Shown here: positions 22,111 through 33,563 of the stretch, piece after piece
How the letters are laid out: every line of letters starts with the position of its first letter
How positions within the stretch are numbered: position 1 is the stretch's first letter
DNA from: Strongylocentrotus droebachiensis
Lineage: Eukaryota; Echinodermata; Echinoidea; Camarodonta; Strongylocentrotidae
Direction of reading: 5' to 3'
Assembly (NCBI GenBank): GCA_035222895.1
Contig: JAVYIG010006556.1
Span: 1 to 64,000 of the forward strand
DNA length: 64,000 nucleotides
Program-made: the position numbers and the translations under genes
The notes under the pieces: generated by a model
Databases searched by the model: none
Told to the model about the DNA's origin: nothing
What the model saw: the letters and a program-made list of their open reading frames with translations, nothing else

Positions 22111-23520
22111 CCATCACCATCACCAGTACTCCTTCCAGCTCGCCGACCACAGACGAGTTGGGCATGGGTTGAGATTGCGGATTAATTTTGTAGCAGTGTA
22201 GACATAAACTCAGGATTACCATTATAGTCCTGTAGAAGTTTTTCAGACGTGGAAAAGTACAAGTACCAGTTTTTTTTGTTGATTCGTGTTCTAGATGGGT
22301 ATTGAAGTAAATTCAGCTTGGTTGCCAGCTTGGCAACCTTGGGCAACTTTTTTAATAGCCTATTAGTATAATCATCTAATCGTCATATGTGCAATATGTA
22401 ATACTGTTGCTAATCTCATTCCAGGAAGCCTGGAAACATGGGTAATACGACTTTTCAAGGGTTTTCTATGACGAGGAATTTATTTATGATACCGGTTTTT
22501 ATTTTTAAGCAATGCAATTGTCTTAAATAACATAATTAGCATAATGAGCTAATTCATATGTACACTATATGGACTTCATTCTCATTGTTTATCTAGAAGC
22601 CTGAAAATGATGCAATACAACATTGTAAATCTCTTTTAAAAGATAACACATTGATTAATGAGAAGATATTCAATTCAGACGTAGTAAAATTAGCCTAATT
22701 AACATAATTAGTAAATGTGAATATTTACTCTTATTGATATTGGTTTAGTTTTATCCAGAAAAATTGGGAATGACAATGTTTATGTGTATTGTTTTAATGA
22801 CAACCATTTTTTTATTTTATTTTTATTTTTTCTCCCAGAGGTAAATCAGAGGTTGCATAATTAACCTAATTAGCATATTAATCAGGCAATTGCCCAATGG
22901 CCTTGTGGATTTCTGTCCAACAAGACAGAAAAAAAAAGGTATTCATTTTTATTTCCCACTGTACTAGTGATAAGAGCAGAATTAACAGTCATGACAGAGA
23001 CCAATCAGTTATTAAAGATAAAAAGAAATGGTTTGGGTCGACTGAAATATCAGAATATTCAGAGAGAGGTTGGCATGTGTTAGTGGCAAAGCCATGACAT
23101 TGGGGGGCTTTCCACGTTTCCGTGTGTACAACTGGTAAAGTGTCTCTGCCATGGATGTACCTACAGGAAGGCCATACAATGCTCAGACGAAAGCTTCCCC
23201 TGTCGCTATCAGATCAGAGTGGCTGGCCCCAAGTTCGCTATAAGGCAGTGTCGAGTCCCTCAAAATCCCCATTCAACAGAGGTTTTAGGGCTGAAAGTTT
23301 GCCATTTCTGTAGAAATATGAAGTAATGTCAGATTCTGTCAGAAAGTGCATGCCAAGTAGTTGGAAACTTTTTGAATAAAGCTTCTCACATCAGTGAAGC
23401 ATTAACTAACAAACCATACCCATGGCAGTTCTCCATCTGCATCAACTACCGAGGTATATATACGAGCCTTCTGCACCCAATATGTGATCAGATACGTCAG
23501 TGTCATCGCTAAGAACCCTT
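22111..23520. other. No gene seen; AT-rich with TAATTAGCATAATTA-like words
   Basis: Between 22,380 and 22,890 there are several copies of CTAATTA/ATTAGCATA-type words. The rest is unremarkable. It may be 3' untranslated or unclassified transposon sequence. Confidence 0.4.
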
Positions 23521-23583
23521 GTGACTTTGTGGCCATCGCTTAATTGCGGCTTGAAGTATTATGATCTTCTTCTTATCGAGTCA

Positions 23584-24380
23584 CTACACAAGTCCCGTCC
23601 AGTGGTCCACACAGGCTTTGGCACGGCAATTCACGGCTTCCATGTCATCTTGGGTGCATGGCTCTGGCAGGAGTGGGCAGACTTGCAGGTGTTCCATTGT
23701 CTGTTCCTGGCCGCATTCACATGCCGTTTGTTCGTCTCCTAGACCCCACCTCTGCATTAGGACTCTGCATCGACCGTAGCCAGTTCTTAGGCGGTTGAGG
23801 CTAAGCCAGGTAGGCCAAATCTCACTGGAGCCGGTTGCGAGGGATTCCTTCGGGCTGAGGGAGAGTTTATGTGGAGTGGTCTGAAGGTGGTTAGACCACA
23901 AAGTCATCCTTTGGTTGTGAGGGCTAGTATTAAGAGGCTCTAGAGAGTGCAGAAAGCTGTGTCTGGATTTGAGCCGCTTGCCCACTGGCTGTTGTTCGAA
24001 GAGTGGGTGGAGTGGATTGTTTTCTTGTTTGTCCTTTTCTTTCTGGGACAAGACCAACCTTCTGACGTGTGGAGGGGCAATACCGCAGAGCAGGTAGATG
24101 TCTTCTACTTTAGTTGGCCTAAGGCATCCAGTGATCGCTCTGCAAGATGAATTTAGAGCTGGGTCAATCTTGGGTGCATGGGCCGACCTACTACATACTG
24201 GTGATGCATACTCCGCAGCAGAGAAGCAAAGCGCGAGGGCTGTCGTCCGGATTGTTCTGGCATCAGTCCCCCAGTTGGTGTTGGCTAGCTTCTTGAGGAT
24301 GCTGTTGCGGGCTCCAACTTTTGCCTTTGTGTTGGCAATGTGGTTCTTGTAGGTAAGGGAGCGATCGAGTGTGATTATGA
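23584..24380 (-). pseudogene. Non-LTR retrotransposon RT C-terminal fragment (antisense copy)
   Basis: The antisense frame runs from the end of the reverse transcriptase thumb (TLDRSLTYKNHI, ALCFSAAEYASPV) to a C-terminal Cys/His motif CECGQEQTMEHLQVCP. This layout is typical of Jockey/CR1/I-group ORF2 proteins. It is truncated at its 5' side at about 24,380, where it abuts a divergent sense-strand copy of the same family. The first 12 or so residues of the longest open frame are antisense of that other copy and do not belong to it. The clade is not resolved by eye. Confidence 0.8.
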
Positions 24381-24382
24381 TA

Positions 24383-25710
24383 CAACTGTGACATGCCAAC
24401 TCATTAACCTCACTCAATTCATTGAGGATGGCTATGATGGTAAGCTAATCACTGGAGCTGCTTTCGTTGACATCTCTGCTGCCGACGACCGTGACCATAA
24501 ACTAAATAATCCTCACCAGAAAGATCTTTGAGCTGACAAAGGATTATAATGATAATAATAATAATAATAATAGCCTAATAGTCCACTCCAAAGTTTATTA
24601 AACCGAAACGGAAATTCTTTTTGCCCAATTGATCGTGAGCCCCGCAGCCACTGAGCAGCAAAAAAACCTCCGACAAGGAAGAGTGCTTGCACGGTTGCAC
24701 CACTAAACTTAAACTTGTACACGAACGACCAACCAATCCATCCAAACACCAGGGGCTTCCTCTACGCTGATGATCTTTGCATCGTCACCCAGAACCAGTC
24801 TTTTGTGAAGCTGGAGGAGTCCCTCAGCGATGCCCTGGCCGGACTCGTCCCATACCACGCGACAAACCACCTGAGAGCTAACCCTAACATAATTCAGATA
24901 AGTGCATTCCAACCCAAGAAAAGATATGCCAACCATCAACTAAGGATCAGCTGGTATGGGAAACGGCTGAAACATACACAAAACCCAGTCTACCTAGGCG
25001 TCACACCGAATCCCTCCCTTACCTACAAGAACCACATTGTCAACACAAAGGCAAACGTTGGAGCCTACAATAGCAACCTCAAGAAGGTAGCCAACACCAA
25101 CTGGGGGACTAATGCCAGAGCATTCCGGACAACAGCCCTTGCTTTGCTTCTCTGATACAGAGTATGCATCGCCAGTATGGAGTATTTCTGTCCATGCGCC
25201 CAAGATTGACCCAGCTCAAAATTCGTCCTGCAGAGCAAGCACTGGTTGCCTTAGGCCAACTAAAGTAGAAGACCTTTACCTGCTTTGCGGTATTGCCACC
25301 ACCACACATCAGAAGGTTGGTCTTGTTCTAGAAAAAATCTTCCAACATCAGCCTTTGGGCAAGCGGCTCAAATCCAGACACAGTTTCCTGAACAATGTAG
25401 AGCCCCTTATTTCCAGCCTCACAACCAAAGGATGACCCATTGTGGTCTGAGCACCTCCAGACTCTTCACAAAAACACTCCCTCTACCCCAAAGAATCCCT
25501 CGCATCCGGCTCCAGAGAGACTTGGCCTTTTTGGCTAAACCTCAACCGCCTAAGAAGTGGTTACGGACGAATGTAGAGGTTGAGTTTCGAAGACTTCGAA
25601 TGGAACATCTGCTAGTCTGTCCAATCCTGCCAGAACCATGCACACAAGATGACCTTGAAGCCGTGAACTGCCGTACCAGAGCCTGTGTGGAGCATTGGAT
25701 GACACTGTGA
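24383..25710 (+). pseudogene. Non-LTR retrotransposon RT fragment (sense copy, broken)
   Basis: Residues from 24,383 to 24,531 match the RT motif-A region (LITGAAFVDISAAD). After a break filled with a TAA/ATA microsatellite (24,547-24,575), the frame resumes at 24,715 with the catalytic box GFLYADDLCIV. It then runs through SLTYKNHIVNTKA and, after frameshifts near 25,150 and 25,430, ends at MEHLLVCPILPEPC. It is clearly the same family as the antisense fragment beside it, in divergent orientation. Several frameshifts and stops make it inactive. Confidence 0.8.
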
Positions 25711-26146
25711 CATCTGCTTCCTCATGTCCAGAGATGCTATCATTCTGACTGTCAACGAGAGTTCGCTCGCTATAGTCAAATGTTCCTAGACAATTTATAA
25801 TTATTTTAAAAATCATATATGAACAGTAAAGTATTATACATCCTATAAAAGAGTGTTTCGTCCCGAATCATTTTAGTGTGGTATGTGTTCACGCTTGGAT
25901 GAACAGGAGGCATTGTTTGCGAGAGTGCAAAAATCGACTTGCGCCAAAGTTGCTAATTTGATGTTTGAATAAAACAATTCGGATTTGAGTATTAATTCGG
26001 CCATTGCAGATCCAAATAACATCCCTAACAAAGTTAATCATGCTACACATATCAGATATCGAATATCAAATATCAACAAACATTTGTGCGCGCGCGTATG
26101 TGTGTGTGTGTATGCGACTTTGCTTCTGCAAAAAGCATTTGCAATG
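25711..26146. other. No gene seen
   Basis: AT-rich sequence, possibly the 3' end of the preceding retrotransposon, ending in a GT/GC microsatellite (26,088-26,112). Confidence 0.45.
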
Positions 26147-26149
26147 TAG

Positions 26150-26505
26150 GAGTGTCGTGGTCGAGTGGTTTAAGGCGCTTGACTAGAGATGCGGAGGTCG
26201 AGGGTTCGAATCCCGACACGGCACTAATATCCTTTGGCAAGATATTAACCTGCACTTGCTACTCTCCACCCAGGTGTTAAATGGGTACCCGGTATGATGC
26301 GACCGTCATTGTTGGTCAAACAGTTTAGAGCGTTAATTTACGCCTGGCTGGAATGCTCCCCAGGGAGTGGAGATTGTGCACACATTGTGTGCGGGCAAGT
26401 ATTGAATCCAATGACCGGGGTAATAATATACCTGTAAAGCGCTTAGAGACGTCATAAATGTATTAAGCGCTATATAAAAGCGGAGTTATTATTATTATCT
26501 CATTT
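26150..26505 (+). mobile_element. tRNA-derived SINE
   Basis: The head resembles tRNA-Ser, with an A box TGGTCGAGTGG (26,158-26,168) and a perfect B box GGTTCGAATCC (26,203-26,213), so it has an internal Pol III promoter. The body contains GTTAAATGGGTACCCGG and, near the 3' end, GTAAAGCGCTTAGAGACG and AGCGCTATATAAAA, then an ATT-repeat tail (26,485-26,498). This is SINE structure, not a functional tRNA: the anticodon and acceptor stems do not close properly. Confidence 0.85.
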
Positions 26506-26589
26506 GATACTTTCAATCCATTCTCTCACTTTAATCCCAACATATCACATACTGTAAGCATGACTGAGACATTACGTTTGCTTGCGATA

Positions 26590-26712
26590 GTTAAGAAGAA
26601 AAAAATGGAAGTAGCTAGCGACCAACGCAGGCCTATGCGCTAGTCTGCGTATAGTTGAGTACGTAGTAAGCACGTTTCATTGCGCTTTATTGGGTATGAC
26701 TGCCTATTTTGT
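26590..26712. mobile_element. CGTAC-type element fragment
   Basis: It contains TAGTCTGCGTATAGTTGAGT and TGCGCTTTATTGGGTATGAC, the reverse complement of words at 21,600-21,670, so it is an inverted fragment of the same family. Confidence 0.5.
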
Positions 26713-26766
26713 ATTATGTTAAAAAGACGTAACATTATAATGTAAACATGCTCTAATTTATTTCAG

Positions 26767-26832
26767 TTGATATGGCAGAAAGAAGGGAAAGGATCTGACG
26801 ATTCACCTCCAGAATGGTCTAGACCATTAAAG
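26767..26832 (+). CDS. Micro-exon, class B (66 nt)
   Basis: The acceptor TTTATTTCAG precedes it and the donor AAG|GTTTGTAAGC follows. Phase 0 is open for 22 codons: it starts LIWQKEGKGSDDSPP and ends SRPLK. Confidence 0.6.
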
Positions 26833-27189
26833 GTTTGTAAGCTTAAGATTTTTTTATTCCATTTGCTACATCAGGTCAAAGTCCAACTATCTTGGCTTGG
26901 TAAATTGAAGAAAAGAAACATTTTATTAATAAACTTTGGGTAGACCATCCAAGGTTTGTGCGCTTGAGATTTTCAATTCCGTTTGTAATTGCATGTAATT
27001 TAGTTTCAAATTATACCCAACATTACCCTTTTTCTACATGAACAGGCAACATATTCTGTTGCCATGGGTACGGTTAAATGATGCTTGTCATCTTGATTGA
27101 ATTAGCGCTGAAAGCTATACCTGTAAATTAAGAAGTAAAAAAGATCGTGTAATCTGCCTTATCAAAGAAGTTCCTCAACTCTTTCAGAT

Positions 27190-28036
27190 ATAAGTCAGCT
27201 ATATACACTGTTGGTCATAATGGTGATTTTTTTTTTTTTTTACCCCGATTTATGGAAAGATTTTAACAATGATTTATTCCTACTAGATCTAGATAATAGT
27301 ATACATTCTCAGATTTTATTGAATAATAATTTGTGAGTGTTTGTTTTCCGTGACTGGTAAAGCATGCGTATGCTACTACGCTAATCAACTAGGGGACCTT
27401 CGTCCTTAAGTCATAACTGACAGTAATAAGGATTAATGCCTCATAAAAGGGCACTAATAAACCATATCAACACGGTTTTGATCCTGGGGGCTCACAGTAA
27501 CGAGGCCATTGCTTAGCCACTGAATCATGACTGTACGCAGCTGGGGCTAGGGTACGTTGCCGCCCCCACAAATACAAAAAAACAAAGAAAATGTAACAAT
27601 TTTTTAATAATTCATTGCATTTTCCACCAACCCCTAAGATACAAACAAATCCTCTTTGTGGGCATGCCTTGACCCATAATGCATTGCCCTACAGAGGATT
27701 TTTTAATGATTTTATTATGATTTCGTTTTTTGGTTCAATGTTTTGTCCTTTCTTTCGACATTATTTAGTCCTCTCGTAACAGTGTAATAGGGTTTAACCG
27801 AAATTAGATGAAAGCTCTGTATCAATGTCATGTACCCCCCGTCTCCTTGCAACATTTTCAGATTTCAGCTTGATACTGTACTCCTTTTATGTCAGTATAA
27901 TATTTTTGTATTTTTAACCCTCCCACAGAATTCCTTTATTAATTAGTGTAAATATGCTACTTAATAACTCAAGCTCTTTAGCATTTTCAGAGTTTAAAAC
28001 AATATCCTTAAGTTCTTTATTCAATACATCTCATAT
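27190..28036. other. Intronic, no intact exon seen
   Basis: CTCAACTCTTTCAG at about 27,175 is a class A/C-type acceptor, but the sequence after it (ATATAAGTCAG) has an immediate stop, so only a broken exon remains. A poly-T tract and AT-rich intron follow. Confidence 0.4.
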
Positions 28037-28330
28037 TTGCCGCGGCGGCCGTGCGGTCGAAAATATCTACGGCCAATAGCAATTATAGGAGCGCCGCAGC
28101 ATTCCCAGGGTCACATACGGAAGTGGTCACATTATGTTAGGGTAGCCGCACAGCGTATTTTGAATTTGTGGAGACAGAAAATCTACGGCTGCCGTACGTC
28201 ATTTGAAGTGTTGACGCATGGTCGCCTTATGTCGTCCCTGCGGCGGTCGTAGCTGTTTGACCAATACTAAGACAGACGCAAGGTAGCCGCAAGGTGCCCG
28301 CAAGGCGGCCGAATGTGAGCACATTTTTTT
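28037..28330. mobile_element. CGGCCG/TAGCCGC-rich element
   Basis: A GC-rich island with repeated GCGGCCG, GGTAGCCGCA and CTACGG words, compositionally unlike its neighbours. It is similar in style to the CGTAC-rich elements but has a different motif. Confidence 0.4.
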
Positions 28331-28429
28331 TGTTGGTCCTCGAAAAATTTTAAAATTTGCACCCGCCCCCCGAAAAAAGGTTAAAATCACGTTTTTTCCC
28401 AGGGGGGGGGGGGGCACTGTCAGAGGAAA

Positions 28430-29310
28430 GGCCCTTGAGTGGTTTAGTAGTTACCTTTCAGACAGAACTCAATACACCTCTGTAAATAACTTCCAGTCAT
28501 CAATTAAGAAAATTACCTGCGGGGTGCCTCAAGGCTCTCTTTTTGGCCCTTTTCTTTTCATACTATATATAAATGATTTTGAACGATCATCTAATACCTT
28601 ATCTTTCATTTTATTTGCTGATATTTTTCTCTCATGTCATGACTCACAAACTCTCCTAAATACAATTAACTCGGAATTAGTTTTGGTTCAAAGTTGGATA
28701 CACGCCAATAACTATCATTGAATATAAAAAAGACAAATTATATGATATTTAGCAACACTATTGATCATCTTCCTGGTCCTATTCAAATAAATGGTATCGA
28801 ACTAGAATGTGTTCAAAGTACACAATTCCTTGGAATCCATGTTGATCACAAATTGACATGGAAAGTGCATATTTGTTATTTATGTAAATTATTATCAAGC
28901 AACATTGGTGTCATTAATCATGCTAAAAATACATTTCCTTTACCGGTTTTATCATCACTGTATACAACCCTTGTTTTGACTTACCTAAATTATGGGATTT
29001 TAGCATGGGGAAATCCTTGTTAGACTTTAATTGATCAAATTTTAATTTTGCAGAAGCGTGCATTAAGAATTATCCATAATGTCTACTTTTGTTTCCACAC
29101 TAACCACCTATTTTGACAAGACAAAATTCTTAAAATTAATGATTCATTTTCTTGGTACCTCGATATCTTTATGTTCCAACTATTTAATAACGAGTCACCT
29201 CTCCCGATTTTCCCCATTTTTTCCAAAAAAAATATTAATTATTCGCAAAACAAAGTGTATACATAGAGGAACATATACTTTCTTAGCTACATATTTTTTC
29301 AATTAATGAT
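28430..29310 (+). pseudogene. CR1-like non-LTR retrotransposon RT fragment
   Basis: The palm motif CGVPQGSLFGPFLFILYIND is followed by FADI, where the catalytic box is normally FADD, so the active site is lost. A frame change near 28,720 is followed by ECVQSTQFLGIHVDHKLTW and SSLYTTLVLTYLNYGILAWG, typical RT thumb motifs. Further frameshifts follow before the sequence fades near 29,310. The 5' part is missing. Host intron sequence resumes about 29,500. Confidence 0.85.
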
Positions 29311-29539
29311 TTTCGAAGCATACTTCCTTCATGTTATATTGTAAAACAGCATCTGAGGAACTAACTCTTCAACAAGCTCTGCTTCTAGTTAGTTCCTCTT
29401 TTCTCGTGCTTTTTCTATTATATTTGTCGTTTGATTGCATATTTTGTAATATAATTATTCATTGTATTATGTTTTGCATGAGATATAAAATCATTTGAAC
29501 ATTTGAAATGCTCTTAACTTTCTCCTCAACTCTTTCCAG

Positions 29540-29596
29540 ATTTCCGTCTCAGATTTTTATGATCACGCAACAACAAAACCAGAGAGAAAACGGAAG
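29540..29596 (+). CDS. Micro-exon, class A (57 nt)
   Basis: The acceptor CAACTCTTTCCAG precedes it and the donor AAG|GTTTATATAC follows. Phase 0 reads ISVSDFYDHATTKPERKRK. Confidence 0.6.
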
Positions 29597-30055
29597 GTTT
29601 ATATACATAAGTTCTAGCCATTCAATCCATTGCCTCCAATTCATGTATTTGCTATTAATTAAAGAAGATTTGTATTTAACTATGTCTGAACTTCGAGGCG
29701 TTTTTAAGCAAAAGGTTTTGATTTGTTTCTCAATGCTCTGTTCCCTTTTCCCACAAGTTTTACATTCAAGTAAACAGTGCATCTGAAATTATCCATAACA
29801 AATAGCGAAAATAAATGGAATTAATGGATTCATAAGTTGTCTGAAGTTGTCAGTATTATATGAGGCAATGACCTTTATGCTATGCTGAACCCACACTTTA
29901 TTGGTGTACAATTAATCTGAGATTATGAGAAGCAAAGTTGTGACATCTAGGCCTACCCATGGACGTAGATGCTTAGAACCTTTTACGTACCTAATTTTTG
30001 AAAAAGTTTGAAGGACGTAACATTAAAATGGAAATATGCTATTATTTATTTTCAG

Positions 30056-30109
30056 TTGATAGAGTGGAAAAGAGGAAAGGGATTTGACGATTCTTCTGCA
30101 GAATCTGAG
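30056..30109 (+). CDS. Micro-exon, class B (54 nt)
   Basis: The acceptor TTATTTTCAG precedes it and the donor GAG|GTTTGTGTGC follows. Phase 0 reads LIEWKRGKGFDDSSAESE. Confidence 0.6.
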
Positions 30110-30398
30110 GTTTGTGTGCTTGAAATTTTCATTTCCATTTGTTATTACATGTAATTTAGTTTCCAGTTATACCCAACAACTTTTTTTCTTCTATATAAAC
30201 AGGCAAGATATTCCGTTGCCATTAGTATTGTTCAAAAATGCTTCTCATTTTGATTGAATTAGCAGTTAAGGTATTATTGCAAATTAAGAAGTCAAAAGGA
30301 TTGTACAATCTGCCTTGTCAGATAAATTTTGGGTCACAATTTCCTGTTTGGACCACATGCTTTATAAATGCTCTTAAATCCTTCCTCAACTCTTACAG

Positions 30399-30461
30399 AT
30401 AAGCGTGCTACCCAACTCGGAGGTGTATTTGCGAAGACGTAGGAGATCACGTTTGATCAAG
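30399..30461 (+). CDS. Micro-exon, class C (63 nt)
   Basis: The acceptor CAACTCTTACAG precedes it and the donor AAG|GTGTGTATGC follows. Phase 0 is open for 21 codons: it starts ISVLPNSEVYLRRRRR and ends RLIK. This A-B-C trio (29,540-30,461) is the cleanest in the window. Confidence 0.6.
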
Positions 30462-31197
30462 GTGTGTATGCATAACCTGTAGCCATTGGATAATGTTGCC
30501 AAGTCCATGTATTATGATGTTATGCTAAAGAAGATATATCTCCTTGTAACTTTCTATGTCCGAACTAAGGCATATTAAACGTTTAAAACACCTCCCAAGA
30601 AGAATAATTTTGATTTTATTTTTTTATTCAATGTTTAGTCCTCTCTTTCTACATTATTTAGTCCTATCGTAACAGTTTAATGGGGTATACTAAAATTGGA
30701 TGAAAAATCTGTATCAATGTCATGTGAACCCCCTCCACCTTGCAGCATTTTCAGATTTCAGCTTGATATTTTAATGCTGTTATGTCAGGTTTTTTCCCTT
30801 TCTATTTACCCTTCCGCAGGGTTCCTTTTTTAATTAGTGTAAATATGTTACTTCATAACACTCAAGCTCATTAGCATTTTTAAAGTTTAACACAATATCC
30901 TTATGTTCTTTTTTCAATAAATCTCACATAACGGGTAGACTAGAACCCATGTCATCATAATGATTTTAAATAACAATTTCAATAATGCTATGACAAATCT
31001 TGACACAGCTAATAATTGGACTTCAACATATCCAAAACAGAATCGTTGGTGAAAAATATTTAAATTGAGATATCTTACTACAGTGCCAAGATCAAGTTTC
31101 TAAGGAGAAGATCATTAACAACTCTGATTTTCCTGGTTAAAGAACAACGTGAGTTACAAAGAGCCACCCATTTAGGGGAGCCTTCCAAAGTTGCGAC

Positions 31198-31221
31198 TGT
31201 GCCCCGACGCGTCGGGGCACA
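31198..31221. repeat. Perfect 24-bp palindrome
   Basis: TGTGCCCCGACG followed directly by its reverse complement CGTCGGGGCACA. It lies at the start of an insertion into host intron (junction near 31,176) and is followed by GCGCCTTTTTGCGCC repeats. Confidence 0.9.
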
Positions 31222-31970
31222 GAGCAGGATATGAGAACAAAGGAGGCGCCTTTTTGCGCCCATTTGCGCCTTTTTGCGTCGGCTACGAGAGGACTCCAGT
31301 TGGTTTTCCAGCTCATTAAAATCTGGCTATTGTTTGGAGTCTCTTTGTTACGAGATAAGCCCACCGGGGCGCGTCCCAGTAAAGCACTTGACATTTGTGA
31401 ATGGGAGCTTAAACTTTGAAAAGCTTTTGCGCCCTTTCGCGCCCGGTCCGGCGCATTAGTTATTCATGTATAGTGCCCGCTAGTGTGTCCCTCTCGTCTT
31501 GCGAGATTTGACACTGGCTACTGATTTGTTCTAATATTATTTTACGTACATGACATTGGTTACAATTTTTGTTCTGATTGTTTATTTCCCTCTCGACATC
31601 GGAGTTCTGTAGGCAATAACGTTGGCATGATTGTTCATTATTTCATCTCCTCCTGTTCTGTTCATGATTGTGTTAAATATCTCAATTTTAATACAAATTG
31701 ATTTGTTCACGAAAAAAACAAAAAACTTATTTTATACTTACCCTACTCTCTCTGACATTGTTTTTCTCATGCATGTTTTGACATTTTATTTGTTTCATAT
31801 TACATTAAATTTGTGTATATATTCCTTTTTATAGCGATGTTATCGCATGTTTCGGTTTTCTTGTTTTGTTTTCTTTAATTTTCGTTGTATCTTGTAAACA
31901 GTCCTGTCGTACGATCATTATAAATCATAATTCATAATTATATCATCAATCTGTTATTTTAATACAGGTC
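31222..31970. other. Unclassified inserted sequence, no gene seen
   Basis: It begins with TTTTTGCGCC repeats (31,245-31,280), then ordinary AT-rich sequence. No recognisable protein in either strand. Confidence 0.4.
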
Positions 31971-33190
31971 CTTTAAATCTTCGTAATATTAGAGAACGTA
32001 TTTCAAAATCCGTGATGTTGAAAATGATCGGGGATATCGCAAAACTCCCAGGGAGATTACCAATTGCAAATCAACAAAGTAAATTATACCTAAATCGTAA
32101 GAATAGAGCATGCATTACAAAGGAAGAATTAGTTTATCATTCTATTCTAAAGAAACTTTATCGAATATTTCTTTGCGAAGAGGGGGGGGGGGGGGGGGGG
32201 GGGGGGGTGAGGGGTTGCAGCCGCGGCCAGTTTTAAATCTAGGTCATTGTTGTGAAGAATTAAAATACGTATGTATTGTGCTGAATTGGGACCACGTGGT
32301 ATCGAAAAAGCGAAGTGCGTTCTAGAACAAATACAGGCCATGACAATTCGTTGAATTGCTTCTCGTAACATTGTTACAGAACTGTCTCGCTGTTTAAATA
32401 AGGATCCATGTGTTGGTTTCAAGTAGAAGACGGAATTTATAATGATTGCGTTATTTTGGGCCATTTTTGTGTTTTTGTTTGGGGGGGGGGGGGGGGCTAG
32501 CCCTTATTCTTCTTGTTCTACTGGGTCATCAAGAAACACAAATAGTGTTGAAATTTTCCGCAATCCCTTTAGCGCCGAGGGTAGAAAAGCCTATACAAAC
32601 TCAGCTGGAAAATAGCAATGTAATGTTGGTCGAACAATCAGGGAGAAATACTGAAATATTGAAAAGCGTTCTGTCATCAGATCAAAATAGGTCATAATAT
32701 CATCAATCTGTTCTTTCACATGCAAGATCGATTTAAACAATAGAAACGTAGGTTCTCTAAATCATTGCAATATCAGCTATTGTATTTCAAAACCCGTGAT
32801 TTAAAAATGATACTTATAATCAAAGACATTGTAAGATTCTCCTTGAAATAAGAATATAGGGCGTTTATGAATATGTCATACGAAACAAACAAACATCTGC
32901 AAATTAAAGATATTACAAAAATGATACCCGTATTATCGGGAGCCTGCATCATCAAAACGTTTCGGTATAGATGGAAGACGATCTTTTTTGAAATGCACTC
33001 ACCAAAATTCTGCTCGAATCATAAGGAACACTGTCTCCCTGCAAAATTATAAAACTAATTTTACGAAAAAATGAATATCTGTATCATCGGGGAAATCGAT
33101 ATACTCTACCAGATTATCATTTACAAATCAAGATTGTAAATTATGCTTGAATCGTATGGGACCTTGAATGAACAGAGCATACCGATTTAA
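31971..33190. repeat. Diverged internal repeats with long poly-G runs
   Basis: Related blocks at about 32,010-32,110, 32,760-32,860 and 33,060-33,170 share ATCGGGGATATCG/ATCGGGGAAATCG, CAAATCA..AAGT/TTGTAAATTAT and AATCGTA words. Runs of 26 G (32,182-32,207) and about 17 G (32,479-32,496) interrupt it. It is probably an old internally repeated transposon; the family is unknown. Confidence 0.45.
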
Positions 33191-33563
33191 GAAGGAAAAA
33201 AGAGTGCATGATCATGTTCGTTCTTTTCACCTCGAACAATTCGAAATCATGAAAACATGAAATTTGATCGAATATTTCTTCTGTATTGATAGTGGCAATT
33301 GTCGTAACAATTTGTTGTCATCAATTGCTCGTGAGGTTTTGACGTTTCATTTTTGTTAGCTAGCGCTAGTAAAGTCTTCTTTTTGTTAACGTGCACTGTA
33401 TATAGTTATAAGGCCTGAACACGTCATGTTCACATTGGGTGTTATATCGCATACGGATATTAGATTACATGTAACTTTTACAATCACTTTGTTATTGCAA
33501 AACAATGACAAAAGACAGCTCTTTGAGCAGCTAATAGTTGTTGCGCCCATTGTTCCGCTCATA

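Noticed and set aside
26150-26225. Possible functional tRNA-Ser gene
   Set aside because: A and B boxes are good, but the stems do not close into a proper cloverleaf and a SINE body and tail follow.
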